From: Heterobilharzia americana
Lineage: Eukaryota; Platyhelminthes; Trematoda; Strigeidida; Schistosomatidae
DNA length: 64,000 nt
Reading direction: 5' to 3'
Assembly: GCA_944470555.2 (NCBI GenBank)
Contig: OX104127.1
Span: forward strand, 114,790,741-114,854,740
Of this stretch, positions 12,984-24,245 are shown piece after piece. The notes under the pieces were generated by a model that searched no databases, was not told the DNA's origin, and saw only the letters and a program-made list of their open reading frames with translations. The translations under genes were made by a program, and so were the position numbers. How positions within the stretch are numbered: the stretch's first letter is position 1; each line of letters opens with the position of its first letter.

Positions 12984-13166
12984 TCACCTGAAGTCCTGTC
13001 TTCCTTCGCAGACCTGCCACTTCTGCCAACTTGTTTGTTTTCCTCTGTAGATCTTCGAGTTTGTGTGACAAGACATTAGACATAAATCATCATTGGTGGC
13101 GAAATCCAATTCTTCTAGGGTCTTTTCATCGGTCAAACATAGTATGCCCATCTTCTCGCTCCTCAC
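12984..13166 (-). pseudogene. Reverse-transcriptase fragment around the catalytic DD motif, RTE copy A
   Basis: The minus-strand stretch reads LEELDFATNDDLCLMSCHT and continues into a region matching the LxDLDFADDLxLLSHxxxxMQxKT signature of RTE reverse transcriptases. An insertion that adds TN breaks the FADD metal-binding motif. Immediately upstream the motif A region and the segment after it are split across frames. Non-functional. Confidence 0.75.
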
Positions 13167-14731
13167 GTTTAGTTGACCACAATCAAGAAGATCGTCGGTG
13201 ATAGTAGGCGGCAGCTTTGTCTTACTCCTGTCCTCTTTTCACTTTCCGTTGTGAACCACTTGAAATATGGCGTCGTCATACTACTGTTAAATGAGGTTGA
13301 TAAAGGTTTGTGGCACTGAAACCGTAATCTTGAAGCTGCTGTCAAATCATTTCTCGGTCGACACTGTTTGAGGCCTTTTCAAAATCAATGAAGTTGAGGT
13401 GGAGAGTTGACTGCCATTCCATGTTCTGTTCGATGATAACGCATATCATAGGGTTCCAATTTGATCTGCACATGATTTGTTTTTCTTCAATCCACTCAGC
13501 CTATTCCAGTGGTATTTTTAAATGCAGTAAATCTTTTGGTCTTTGCCAGATGATGCAGCATAATATTTTGCGTGGAGTGGATGCTGACAGGAGAATGATT
13601 CCGTGCCGGTTCTTGCAAAGTCTGAGGTCTCTCACCTTCGGGAGTCCGCTGATAATGAAGCCCTTCTACCGATCGGTGGTCACCGTTCCTTCCTTACTTG
13701 GAAACTTTCTGCAGTAGTGCTGTCAGCATGTCCGCTTTTGTCTCGGCGTCTGTTTTCTATACTTCCGGCGGAATTCCAACTGGTCCTGCTGCTTTTCTGC
13801 ACTTCAGCAAATATGCGGCATTCAAGACTTCACTTTCATTTTTGTCGGATGGCTTGTTTTGACCGACAGTTCTGTGACTGGACTGCTGAAAGTATTTGTG
13901 AACGAGTTGCAGGTGGTGGTGGTGATGGTGGTCGATTCAAGAGGTTTTGAAGTGGTCAGCTCATCATTTCCTTTGTTTCTCCCCTTTCTCAACTAGGCTT
14001 CCTTCACTAGCTCTCATTGGTTTCATCTGAGTTGATCTCTTCCCTCCCAGACACTAACATGTTTATTTGATACAAATAATGTTATCCGGTCTCTTCTACC
14101 TACAGCCTCCAGTCTGTTCTGCTTCACTTGCCAGTGTTTCGTGGGAGTGTATCTTGTCTTTCCATACACTCTTCTTCATTTCTTTGTCCAGTTTATTGTT
14201 TCATAGGTTAGGTTGTCTTCACTTCCTCTTTTCGTTGTTCATCCATGAACTGCACTGCACTGAACTGGTTCATTTTCTGTTTCACCATCACCACCTTCCT
14301 CTCCCTCCTCTATCAGCTCCCATGAGTCCATCAGGATCCATTCCTTGTCTTGCTTCTTCTTCTTCCTCTCAAACACAATTATGCAGATTTCCTTCCATGT
14401 CTCTCTCAAAGCCGCTCAGTGTTCTTCCACGCATGCTCCTTCACGGATGTTTCTCAGTGTCTCCCATTTTGGCATGACGGTTGACTGACGTGAAGATGTC
14501 CTTCATAGTTTCGTCCTTTAGTTGAGTTTCTGTCCTGGGTGGGTGTTGAACTTCAACTCTTATCGTCTATCACCAACTTCTTTGAGGTGAAGGCTTTCAA
14601 CTTGATTTTGAAGGTTGCTTGCACTAGGTGGTGAGTGGTGTGAACCACCTACATCTGCTCCTCTTCTTCATCTTGTGTCCAGTGGACTGCATCTCCACTT
14701 CCTTCACATTGAGATGAAGGCGATCTGATTT

Positions 14732-14935
14732 TTAGTGTGTCCTGGTGTTTGGTGAAATCAAATCCATGTCGCTTTGTGGACATCCATGTGTTTGTACACT
14801 GCTTCCAGTCAAGAAATCCTTGAATGCGCAGAAGTCTGCAAACAGTTCTCCATTCTCATTCATCATTTCACCGAGTGCTTCTCGACCCATGGTGAGTCCA
14901 CTTTCATTTTTGTCCGTCTCCAGTTTGGCATTCAT
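14732..14935 (-). pseudogene. Endonuclease-domain remnant of RTE copy A
   Basis: An open stretch of 67 codons on the minus strand carries GLTMGREALGE, NENGELFADFCAF and a trailing DLISPNTRTH. It corresponds to the part of the RTE apurinic/apyrimidinic-type endonuclease where family members have MGRxGLGExNENGxxFxxxCAF followed by SPDxxTxNQIDHI. In the living element this domain nicks target DNA. Here the frame stops before the conserved NQIDHI part. Confidence 0.75.
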
Positions 14936-15560
14936 GTCACTACACCCATTAGAATTTTGATGTCGCCATCTGGAGTCATGTCGATTAGTGATTACAGTTT
15001 TCTGTAGAATTCCCCCTTGTCCTCCTGATCTGCATTATTTGTAGGTACATAGTGTAGCATTGTGTGACTGTGACTATCCTTACTTTCGAGTTGAATCTTG
15101 CTGTCATGATCCGGATGCTGGAGGAGATTATTTCCCATTGTTTGAGAGCCTTAGATATTGTTGGGGAAATCATGATATCTACTTTTTCAGATTATTAGCC
15201 TAACACTTCTATGCCATATCTTCTCATATTTTTTGCAATTTGGGCAGGCTTGCCATCTGGCTTCAAACATGGTGCGGAAGTTCCAAGTCCCCCATTCTTG
15301 CTTTCGCTTTTATCGAGTGACGACACATAGGACAACTGGCTTCCCGAAGGCTTCTACCAATCGGCGTTATTTCGTCTCCCCAGTCCCTGTGAGGCACAGG
15401 TTTATATTTATTTTTCATGTTTTCTTTGTGCTTTGGTGTTTCTTTAGCTATTGGATTGGTTTTACGGGGTAGGGTTGCTAGCTCTATATCCAACCTTCCC
15501 TCTTTATCCAGACTTGGGACCGACTAGCAAACTAGTGAACTAGTAAACTAGGTTCATAAG

Positions 15561-16640
15561 ACACTCCGATTAATGAGACATTGCCTCAAAAGTTGTCTGC
15601 TGGTAGGTTAAGGCCTGATGAACTTGTGCCACCTAAACTGGCCAGGAGAGATGTTTGATAAATAAGGAAGTTACCCCCTTCCTTATGTAAGCATAGCTAA
15701 GGTACTATGGCTTTCACTATGAACATCAGGGGCCGAACAGTGATTGCAGTATTCACACATCACCAAGTTTCCAAGCCTTTCTATCCTTCTCATTCCTATA
15801 ATTAGTTGAACTTATAAATTATTAACTAGCAACTCACTAACCATTTGCTTTCAAGGACCAATGAAAAAGCATGGGCTAGGGAAGATGATGAAGTACAGTT
15901 ATGAGTCATTTTGGAAGGTGTTTACGACATGCGGACGAAATGAACCTTCCATCGCTACTGTGAGTAGTACAGGGAGAAGTCAGGTCTAATACAAGAATGG
16001 TTTTGTAGAAAACGATCTTTAACGTTGGTAACCGATAAGGGTTTGGTGTTCTCTGAGTTCTGATATTTTGTCATGAATGTTTCATTGTCAGGCTTGGTGA
16101 CATTTTAGCACGAACTTCAAAAGGACTTTTTTATGTTTAACCTAATACTATTCGGAAATATTAATCAGCTTCTAATCCAAGCGGAAATAATGATGTTTCT
16201 CAAAGCGACACCATGTAAATTAAGTAAGGACTGCAGACATAATTATATCCTTGAAGTCATCATCAAACACAGTTCTCAACTACTTGACTGGTTACTGGAA
16301 AGCAACAAATTCCACGTTGTCTAGTCCTATATGCTAATAGAATTTTGCCGAACATTTTGGAGTGTTGGCATCAAGATAGGAGGCTCACCATCACGGTGCA
16401 TCTCGCAGGATGTTACTTGATTGGAGCAAATTCGTAGTAAGCCCTGGATCTATGCCTCCTTGAATTTATTAGCAGTGCGTTGCCTCAACTCTTAAGGCTT
16501 CCTACCGACTACTCTCAGGCGTCTAATGCCAGTCAAGGTGTGGCCTGATGTTAGATTTCCCAACTTGATGAAATGACAGGTAAACTTTTATCAGCAATCA
16601 GTACTAGATAACATGAAATTGGTTACTTTCCAGTGTATTC
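15561..16640. other. No gene seen; possible diffuse SINE remnants
   Basis: The segment just beyond copy A may be further 5' sequence of that element or host DNA; I cannot place the boundary. Around 16380-16560, short phrases such as CTCGCAGGATGTTACTTG and TTGCCTCAACTCTTAAGG look like an old dispersed repeat but are too diverged to assign. Confidence 0.35.
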
Positions 16641-16765
16641 TAGTCCTACAGAAGGTCAGTGGCAGCCAGAATAGGTCAGAGGTAGTGTTGCTGACTGTGA
16701 CAATGGGTGACATAGGTTCAGATTCCAGAGGGGGTGTCAGTCCTGCCAAAGTCACACATAAGCTT
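16641..16765 (+). repeat. tRNA-like SINE head fragment
   Basis: GGTCAGAGGTAGTGTTGC followed by ATAGGTTCAGATTCCAGAG has the spacing and B-box character (GGTTCAGATTCC) of a tRNA-derived SINE head. The minus-strand open frame across it is not supported as a gene. Confidence 0.35.
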
Positions 16766-17504
16766 TGCTGGTGAGTGCCAATAAATATGAAAGCTACGTT
16801 AATAGCTTTCTGACTTTCACTTTCGACCAACCAACAGAGTTTTCAACTCCTAACCTAGTGCAAATAAAAAGCAGTGGGTCTTAGCAGTCCTCAGTAAACA
16901 ATTTCGTACACCACGGAGTCTTTCGAGGCAAATGCTTCATATAATAAAAGTAACTGAAAGAGAGGCCAAAATTTTTCAATAACTGAAAATTATCATCGGT
17001 ATTAATATTTTCACTTCGCTGAAACTCATTATGAAGTTGATAACCTCCTCTACTTATGATATGTATGAAACATTAAAGGTCGTTGAAAAGCATATTAAAC
17101 AGATCATAAGCTTCTTTTTAAGAAGGGGTAATATTTTTGCTTGCTTATACACGCCTTGAAAGCAGACCTGTGTAGTGAATCACCAAAGTCGATAAATTTA
17201 ATTTTAGGTGGAAATTATTAGACCAGGGAGCGAAGTGAACCAGTAGGATAGTGTGATAAATCAACTCGACTGATCGGTACATGTGTTTTATTTTTACTGA
17301 CTACATTGTCATTAAAAAGGCAGTTGTAACTCTAACCTGACTTTAAAGTAGTATTCACCAAGGAGTTCCATATTAGATTGCTTCTAAGTTATGGAACACG
17401 CTGATACGGTACTGTTTGCTGGCTGAGTTTTCAAGCAGGATTCATTGTTCATAACCATATCACCACGTCATCACATCGATCAATAAGTGATGCTATTCAG
17501 GGAA

Positions 17505-17600
17505 CCACCGAAAACCTGGGTGCAATGGACAGTTGTTTCATTGCCGTTTAGGACTCCTAAACAGTGCGCACCCACAACCTTCCAAAGGAGAAAATAACCA
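17505..17600 (-). repeat. SINE body module
   Basis: ACCGAAAACCTGGGTGCAAT, GGACAGTTGTTTC, GGACTCCTAAACAGTGCGCA is the same module as at 49155 (GGAAACCTCGAAGCAATGGA, GGACTCCTTAGCAGTATGCA). By analogy with 49140-49315 the parent SINE reads on the minus strand. Confidence 0.5.
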
Positions 17601-17829
17601 TTTAACCACTTGGCTGACACCCAGCTGTCTGCGCTTTCCTACTTCTGCAAATTGGCAGTGTGGCCTGAACATCAGTCATTACCATAGGCGAGTAATTTCA
17701 CTCACAGCCAAATCGGCTAATCCCGTAGTCCACCTACTCTTTATAGCATGCCGGTAATGGATGGTAGACAGTATTTCAATTTGTCGGTTAGTGGGGATTG
17801 ATCATCCTCAAAGTACTATTCGTCATAGA

Positions 17830-17965
17830 CTGACAAGAACCGATCTGATGGTTCTCTGTTTGATCACATCAAGATCACGGTACGTACTACTGAACAGTCT
17901 TCCATTGCCCCTAGATTCCCAACAGCTTGGTAATGAATACTACTTTGGAAGGCATCAGTCTCCAC
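17830..17965 (+). repeat. SINE body module, plus orientation
   Basis: GGTACGTACTACTGAACAGT followed by CATTGCCCCTAGATTCCC and CAGCTTGG parallels the 1500-1590 SINE body (GGGTACGTACTGCCGAATAG, ATTGCTCCCTGGTTTCC, CAAGCTG). It lies in opposite orientation to the copy at 17505. Confidence 0.45.
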
Positions 17966-18864
17966 AGATCATCAAACCACATAACTTAATTCTCACTGTT
18001 GCAGTTTCATAGTATCCCTGGAGGAAACGCATGTCTGACTTGATCCTAACAGGTGACCTAACTGATGAAAGCTCTTATTTATGCAGTCTTCTCGTCTTAA
18101 CTTGCCGCCAATAACTGAAGCTCTGGTTAGCCTACACGTTGTAAAGAGAATACCGTCTAATGTTTTCCAGTAGAAATCATTTTGACTACCCAAGCGGTTA
18201 GGTAATCAACTACTCAATTGTGGCTTCATTAATTGACAGTGGTGTGATACTGATTAGTTTAAATGAATTCCTATGATAAAAGTTATCTATTTATGCAACC
18301 TAATGAGCTATTTGGGACTGTATTCATAATTTATTAATTAATGATAGTTTTACAGAAAAACGTCACAGTTGGTTTAGTAAACAGTACTACCCTTCTTTGT
18401 TTGAATCATTCATTCTCATGTTTACTAGTTTCATAGTAAGCATGCTAAGAACTTAAGCTTTTTGTAATGTTCAACGACAATGTGCTCTCATCAGTGTAGT
18501 CCTTATCGGATATATATATATAAGTTTGACTTACGAAGAAAACGTTTAGGATTTGCAACTTCTCAGTTTTGGTGAATTTTGAAGTAATTTTCAAGTGAAA
18601 TCACCCGTAAAAGCTAGGTTTCATCCATTCCAAACCAACACATTAAAAGAACTGAACCATAAAACCATTTTGAAGGAGTGAAACTATACCTATGTTAATC
18701 ATTGTGTTCAGTCACGGGCTTATCTAATAAGTTGTTGACATAAATACGTATAACATGAGAATAAATATGCGAACGCAAAAGCTTATGGATAAGCGTTCTG
18801 AACTGATCTGAAACTTGTAAATTCCCCTTACCATACAGGTCCGAACAGAAGAGATAGAGAAATT
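17966..18864. other. Unexplained AT-rich DNA with a very short AT run
   Basis: Nothing supported except a 13-base TA run near 18510-18522. Confidence 0.45.
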
Positions 18865-19115
18865 CGGCCTTGTATAGCAACGGTAAATTACAAGTATCAT
18901 GTCAACCGCTGATACCCATTACATGAGAAGTAACTATCAAACCCTAGCTGCTAACTGGACAACGCTCTAGTGTTTGAAGCGATTTGTACTGGATTTGAAC
19001 CTCAGTGGGAACAAAATCACTCAGTAGGGTGCAGGTACATCCAGATGACGAGTCCTGAATCGGACAAGACGCGCATCCTGGATTCTTCTACTGGTCACCA
19101 AGATCAGTATGAGTG
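18865..19115 (+). mobile_element. Smα-like hammerhead SINE
   Basis: The leader TTCGGCCTTGTATAGCAACG and TAAATTACAAGTATCATG is followed by AACCGCTGATACCCATTAC, a tRNA-like head (TAGCTGCTAACTGGACAACG, TAGTGTTTGAAG, GGATTTGAACC) and the ribozyme tail at 19034-19085. The closing stem is intact (ATCCAG with CTGGAT). The core reads ATGACGAG where active ribozymes have CTGATGAG, and AAGA replaces GAAA after GGAC. All modules are present, so this is a full-length but catalytically dead copy. Confidence 0.8.
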
Positions 19116-19616
19116 ATCTGAATGTGTAGTTAAATGTCACGAAATGTGACTGTGAATTCATAAATTGTTCCTGGTAAAATAGCAATGCTAGTTGCTTGTT
19201 GGCACTCTTCTGAGATCCCTATGGAATCACGGTACCCTGTTCTATATAAACATATATCACCTAGTAACGCAATCAGAGACATAATCGCCAAGTAATATGG
19301 GCCGTAACTGACTTCCTGTATGATAAGGTTATATATGGTCACTGAAGTGTAGCTAATTTCATGTTGTCTATTCATGAATGCTAACAGAATTCTATGTCCT
19401 TAAGTTCGCAACTTGCAATAACAAATAGTTTCTTCTTTCTGCACATTTTTAACTGTAAATTTTCTTAAAATGATATCTTTGGAAAAATGACACGCTTAAG
19501 TATATATTTCAATTTAACTTTTCTTATATTAACTGGTTCACTTGATTTGCGTGCATTTTCTATTAAATGCATAAACTAGCAACTAAATGTAATTTTATTT
19601 GTGGCGATCATTAGCA

Positions 19617-19850
19617 GAACCCAGGATGCTCGTTTCTTTCTATGTGTGGCCGGTCAACTGGGTACGTCTGTACCCTAATGAGTGATGTTGTTCCAACTGA
19701 GACCCGAACCCACTACATATAACTTCAAACACCAAAGCACTACTTGCTGGGCTATTAGTGCACAACAGCCACCACTTCTCTAATGGGCATCAGTTGTTGT
19801 TGTGATACTTTTAATTTCCCGTCGATATTGAGGGTTGAACTGAACGGTTT
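19617..19850 (-). mobile_element. Smα-like hammerhead SINE with paired stem changes
   Basis: On the minus strand: CAACAACAACTGATGCCCAT, a diverged tRNA-like head (AATAGCCCAGCAAGTAGTGC, GGTTCGGGTCTCAG-like), then the ribozyme region 19666-19617. The closing stem reads ACCCAG on one side and CTGGGT on the other, while the other copies have ATCCAG and CTGGAT, so both partners of one base pair changed. GAAAC is retained but the core reads TTGACCGG instead of CTGATGAG. Confidence 0.7.
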
Positions 19851-20394
19851 TTGATTGATTTACTTATTAGTACTGCTTTCTATCGATAACGCGCATGTTT
19901 CATAACGAAGCCTATATGTTTTTAATTTTTATGCGAGGACAGATTCACCGCCGTCTGAATAATAATATTTTCTCACTTTCATGAACTTTTTGCACAAATT
20001 CTGAACCAAGACTAAAATTGCTACAATGTTACAAAACCACACCTACAGTTACAAGTGATCTTTGTCTACTTATATCAGATGGGTTTTCGTTGGTACAAAA
20101 CTGGGGATAAAGAAAATGTATCGAACAAAATATTATTAAACTGATGGTTAACAAAATACTGTTACACATGAGGGCACTTTTTTCGTCTATCTAAGGTACT
20201 TTATACTCTTCCGACACACCAGATGTACTTTAAAATCTAAAATTTAAAAATGTCTTAGATTATCATACTCCTCAATCAGATACGTTGGTAAGAATCAGGT
20301 CAAATAACCTTTTCATATATGATGACGACTATTAGTCCTTTGTCATTTTCAAATGTTCACTTCAAACATGAGTAATATAATGGTCTATTTAATA

Positions 20395-20765
20395 GCTAAC
20401 AGTGGAATCGAGTGTAGCAACGGGAAATTACAGGTACAAATAAATAAACACCGGTAACCGTTTCACTAATGGTGGCTCTCATACCCCAGTGGTCAGATGG
20501 ATAACACTTTGGGGTTTGTATCGATAGATACTGAGAACAACATCACTCACTGAGGTGCAGATAAATCCAGCTGAAGAGTCCTAGATAAGAAAAAAGTGCA
20601 TCCTGGTTTGCTTTGCTGTCCATCGAATAGGCCACAGTATAATAAATATGCAAGCAGTATCTAGGCATCCACATTGAAGCCCATCTGCCAACAGAGATCA
20701 AACAATTCGACCTAGTGCAGCAACTGGAAAATACGAGTATAAATGAACATGAGCGATAAATTTCA
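20395..20765 (+). mobile_element. Tandem (about 1.2 units) hammerhead SINE
   Basis: A full unit starts with the leader GTGTAGCAACGGGAAATTAC (about 20414). It continues through a tRNA-like head (CCCCAGTGGTCAGATGG, TTTGGGGTTTGTATCG) to a ribozyme tail at 20561-20611. There the core is CTGAAGAG, a single change from CTGATGAG, and the GAAA region is blurred to GAAAAAAG. A second leader follows in the same direction: GCCCATCTGCCAACAGAG, ATTCGACCTAGTGCAGCAAC, AAAATACGAGTAT (20690-20745). The spacing between equivalent leader positions is about 305 bases, so this is a partial tandem dimer. Confidence 0.75.
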
Positions 20766-21585
20766 ACTTTCAAAACAAAATTTTGGGGGACTTACTATAG
20801 TACTGACTCATTTACCAAGATGAATTGAGTTATTATGACTAAATCTAATGAGAAACAACTGAAACAATTCAACATAGTCAATTTTTAATGTCGGCAATCG
20901 GTAGCGCCTGGCAGTGGAAGCGAGAATGTATATTACATCCTATTTGCTACTTGTAAGCTGGATACGTCTGCCTTTCAATATATGATATTGCTCCTACTGA
21001 CATATGAACCTTCTACATAACAGCTAAATACTTTACCAGAATGAGGACTGAGTTGCATTACACTCATAACGTGGAGATTTAAAAAGTTAACATTTCTGAG
21101 AAAAAACAAGATGTTTATTCTTTATATTATCACTTAAATTGGATTTCATTCATCTCACCTAGTGGTGAATCCCATAACTGCTCACTGTGGAAAACGAGAA
21201 TTGAATCGTGAAAATTTAATAAAACGCTCTTGTCACTACATTCAGAAGATAAGTGGATTGCCGCAGATTTTTCGTTATGCACTCTACTTTATGTATACCT
21301 TTTAACAGGATCATTTCTATCCTCATTCTGTTGTTGTCAGACTTTTCTGATGCTAGATACTTATAAGTGAACTTTCAATTATTATTAGACTGATATTGAT
21401 GAAGAAAACACTTTGATTTCCCTTAATGCTGTGGTGAAAAATGTATTTAAAAGCACCGAAGACGATAAGGTTACTTCCCTATTTTAATCCTTATTCCTAC
21501 TATAGTTTATCTAATAAACAAATTTCGATATGACCTTTTATCTCTACAAAGACTTAGAAGCATAATTCCAAGCTCCACATTAACC

Positions 21586-21588
<3 letters not shown>
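20766..21588. other. Unexplained AT-rich DNA
   Basis: A stretch near 20900-21050 has tRNA-SINE-like phrases (GTAAGCTGGATACGTCTGCC) that are too diverged to assign. Nothing else is seen. Confidence 0.35.

Positions 21589-21627
<39 letters not shown>
21589..21627. repeat. (AT)n microsatellite
   Basis: An uninterrupted AT dinucleotide run of about 39 bases. Confidence 0.95.
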
Positions 21628-21631
<4 letters not shown>

Positions 21632-24175
21632 CAAAGGTGGAGAAGATACATATCTTCCTCAAGAAAGTTAGTTCTCTCTTCTGTGACAGATTGTAGGTAT
21701 TTTCCTTTGGGAAATATATGTATTCATTTGTTTGTTTATATAGTAGGATTCACCTTCCAGGGAAACAAAAACATCTCCACAGTTAATTAAGTTCGGTAAA
21801 ACAAATCACACACACTAGGAAGACGAGTAATTAACAGTATAAATTTAGAAAAGACATTTGGGAAAAAGAGTAAATAAGCAAACTCTAATTTCATCTTATT
21901 CATCATGCAAAAAAGTTAATTTAAGTGGAACTGAACCAGTTAATAATACATTTCCATTATTTGTCATCTGAATATTGACAGTAATTGAACTTTATCATAA
22001 AAAATTGACACGGAATAAAGAATTTCTGAGAGCTACAATAATAAATAACAAAGTTAATGCTTGAATTAAAGGACCTCTCGATTTTTACAAGATTCAGGAT
22101 AATAATTTTCATGATAATAACAAAAAACACCAAAGAATTTGAATCGGGTTATATATTTCAAGTTGGCACTTTACCACTGACATCAACCAGTAAAAATGGA
22201 CAATTGAGAAGAAATGTGAAAAAACTCCTACAAATAAAGGAAAGTTTGATTATTTGGTGTCATTTTTTATCCACTCCCTGTCTTCATCACTTTTTGTTTG
22301 AAGACTTTATTGAAAAGAAGGCAAAATAGAATTCCTAGAACACTTCAGCTTGACCAATTACAGAATGTTATTGGTTTGCAAAATAAACTATTAATAGACA
22401 TGGAGTACCGATGGTCGGTATTCTAGAGTGATTGCTTGATTTCAAGGTTGCTTTTTTCATGTACTGACATGGGAAGGAAGCCAATCGCATACTTCAGCAC
22501 ATTGAACAGTCATCTAGTTTTGTCTTGAGGTTTCTCAGCGATACACACCTATAATTGCATGAGAAATCAAGAATAAGACTATTGGATCGAAGCGGGAAAT
22601 CTTTTTAAATCAATCAACTTCTTGCATATAGACTCATAAGTGACTTTGCACCAGTCCATGAATTCTATGACTATTGGAGATATAGACTACATATCTGTGC
22701 TCCCCGAGACAAAATAAATCAATGGCTGAGAACTCTTGGTGATATGGCTGAAAATCTGTCTTAATGGCACAAGTGTACTCACTCTATAACGTCATCTAAA
22801 GCTTCGACATTTGCATTAATCTTTATCGGGTTGTTAATGCCGTCATGCTACTTTATCTATTTCGAAATCACTCTTCTTCCATCCACCTGTTCTTTGTGGA
22901 CTTCTGCGAAGTATGACAACTTGAGCCGAAGCACTTGTGTATCTGTGTGTCTGCCTGTCTTTCTGTCTATCATGAGTGGCTTCTCTTGAAACAGATTTAC
23001 TGAAGTTTTAGTGGGAATCAGTTATCCTTCTGGTCCCCCCACCTCTGCAGCAGATAATGGTCGCGCTATGTCACCTATTAGAAGTAAAAAAAAATACGCG
23101 ACTGAATTCCAGTGTACTGGCTGAATTCTAACATATGCAATGTAAGATTTGATGGTTTTAATCTCAATCTTTTGCAAGTTTGTAGGTGTATATAGAAAAA
23201 TGTCTAATTCCCCCAGATTTTTAGCGGTTCTTCAGACGATATCAGTCGATGACAAAAACTACTTTCAAATCAATAATTGTGAACAAACTACCAACTGATT
23301 ACCTGTGATAAAAATATTATTCAGCCTGTTTCTAAAATAAAACTATTTCTAATCAGATAAAAATTGGTTCAACTGCAATTTGACAGTATGCTTTAACAGC
23401 CGGTAAGCTGATAGATCTTAGATAACTAAAGGTGGTTTACATTTCTCAGTGAATTATATAGCTTTTCCACCGTTCAAAATACCTTATTTTCACTATTTCC
23501 ATACGCGCTACATCTACTTAATATTGAATGTAAATTAGTAAAACACAACTCTTCAATAATGACAACTTAAAACGTTAGTTTTGTATTTTTTGTGCAAAAA
23601 GGACATCATTCATTAAAAAGGATAACAGACTCTTTACAGAATGAGGCAGGTCAAGATGAACAAAAGCCATTGTAGCATTATTCAGAATAAATGACTTAAT
23701 GATCAAAAAATCCATTCCAGTGCGAAAAAAACCCAGTAATTATGCAGCCAAAACAAAAGGAATTTCAAGCAAGTAGTTCAACTGTCCTTCATTAGTTTGG
23801 AAAATATGAAAAAGCCATCTCACCACATTCGTTTCATGATTTGTATATTTCAGGTTGAAAAAATGCTTTACCATAAGTATGTAGACCATTAAGTAATATT
23901 CTGAAAGAATTCTATCCATTTGTGTCAACAAAAATTGACCGATATTCACAGAATATTCTAGTAGATTAAATGCAAAATTGATTCACAATCACACGGTAAA
24001 AACAAAGACATTAGAACAATCAGATGCGATTCCCAATTTGGCTGGGATTAGGATGACATTCAAAACTGCAAACTCATTAAGAGAAGAAAAATTTGCCAAC
24101 CTGAAAATTCCATTGATTCAATCGGATGAAATAATATAACTCGTCAAAATAATATACGATGACTGAGTTTAAGTG
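21628..24175. other. Unexplained AT-rich DNA
   Basis: No exon or transposon identified. The plus-strand frame 22057-22329 (90 codons) is AT-driven with no motif. A pyrimidine-rich patch lies near 22940-22970. Confidence 0.45.
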
Positions 24176-24245
24176 CTGGCGGTGGCCAGTCTGGTTAATA
24201 GGGCGCAAATACTTAGCTGCATTTCAAACGATAGATCCTACCAAT
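24176..24245 (+). repeat. Possible tRNA-like SINE head
   Basis: GGTGGCCAGTCTGGTTAATA followed by GCATTTCAAACGATAGATCC has weak A-box and B-box character. Low confidence. Confidence 0.25.

Larger units (their letters stand above)
12233..15560 (-). mobile_element. RTE-type non-LTR retrotransposon, near full length, broken (copy A)
   Basis: On the minus strand, from 15.5 kb down, the order is as follows. A 5' untranslated part is shared with copy B (CAACCTTCCCTCTTTATC read on plus). Then comes the start of an apurinic-type endonuclease (IAKNMRRYGIEVLG, about 15240). The rest of the endonuclease follows (TARFNSK at 15.1 kb; NESGLTMGREALGE, NENGELFADFCAF at 14.9 kb). Next is a linker with RKAAGPVGIPPEV (about 13.8 kb). 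The reverse transcriptase follows (KKNKSCADQIGTL at 13.45 kb, the motif A region FEKASNSVDRE at 13.37 kb, LEELDFATNDDL at 13.1 kb). Last is the C-terminal tail seen in copy C. Domain order and length of about 3.3 kb fit an RTE element. Many stops and frameshifts, a spoiled DD motif (NDD after a shift) and a gap inside the endonuclease show it is dead. Confidence 0.9.

Noticed and set aside
14067..14477. 136-codon plus-strand hydrophobic protein
   Set aside because: It lies antisense to the endonuclease-RT linker of RTE copy A.
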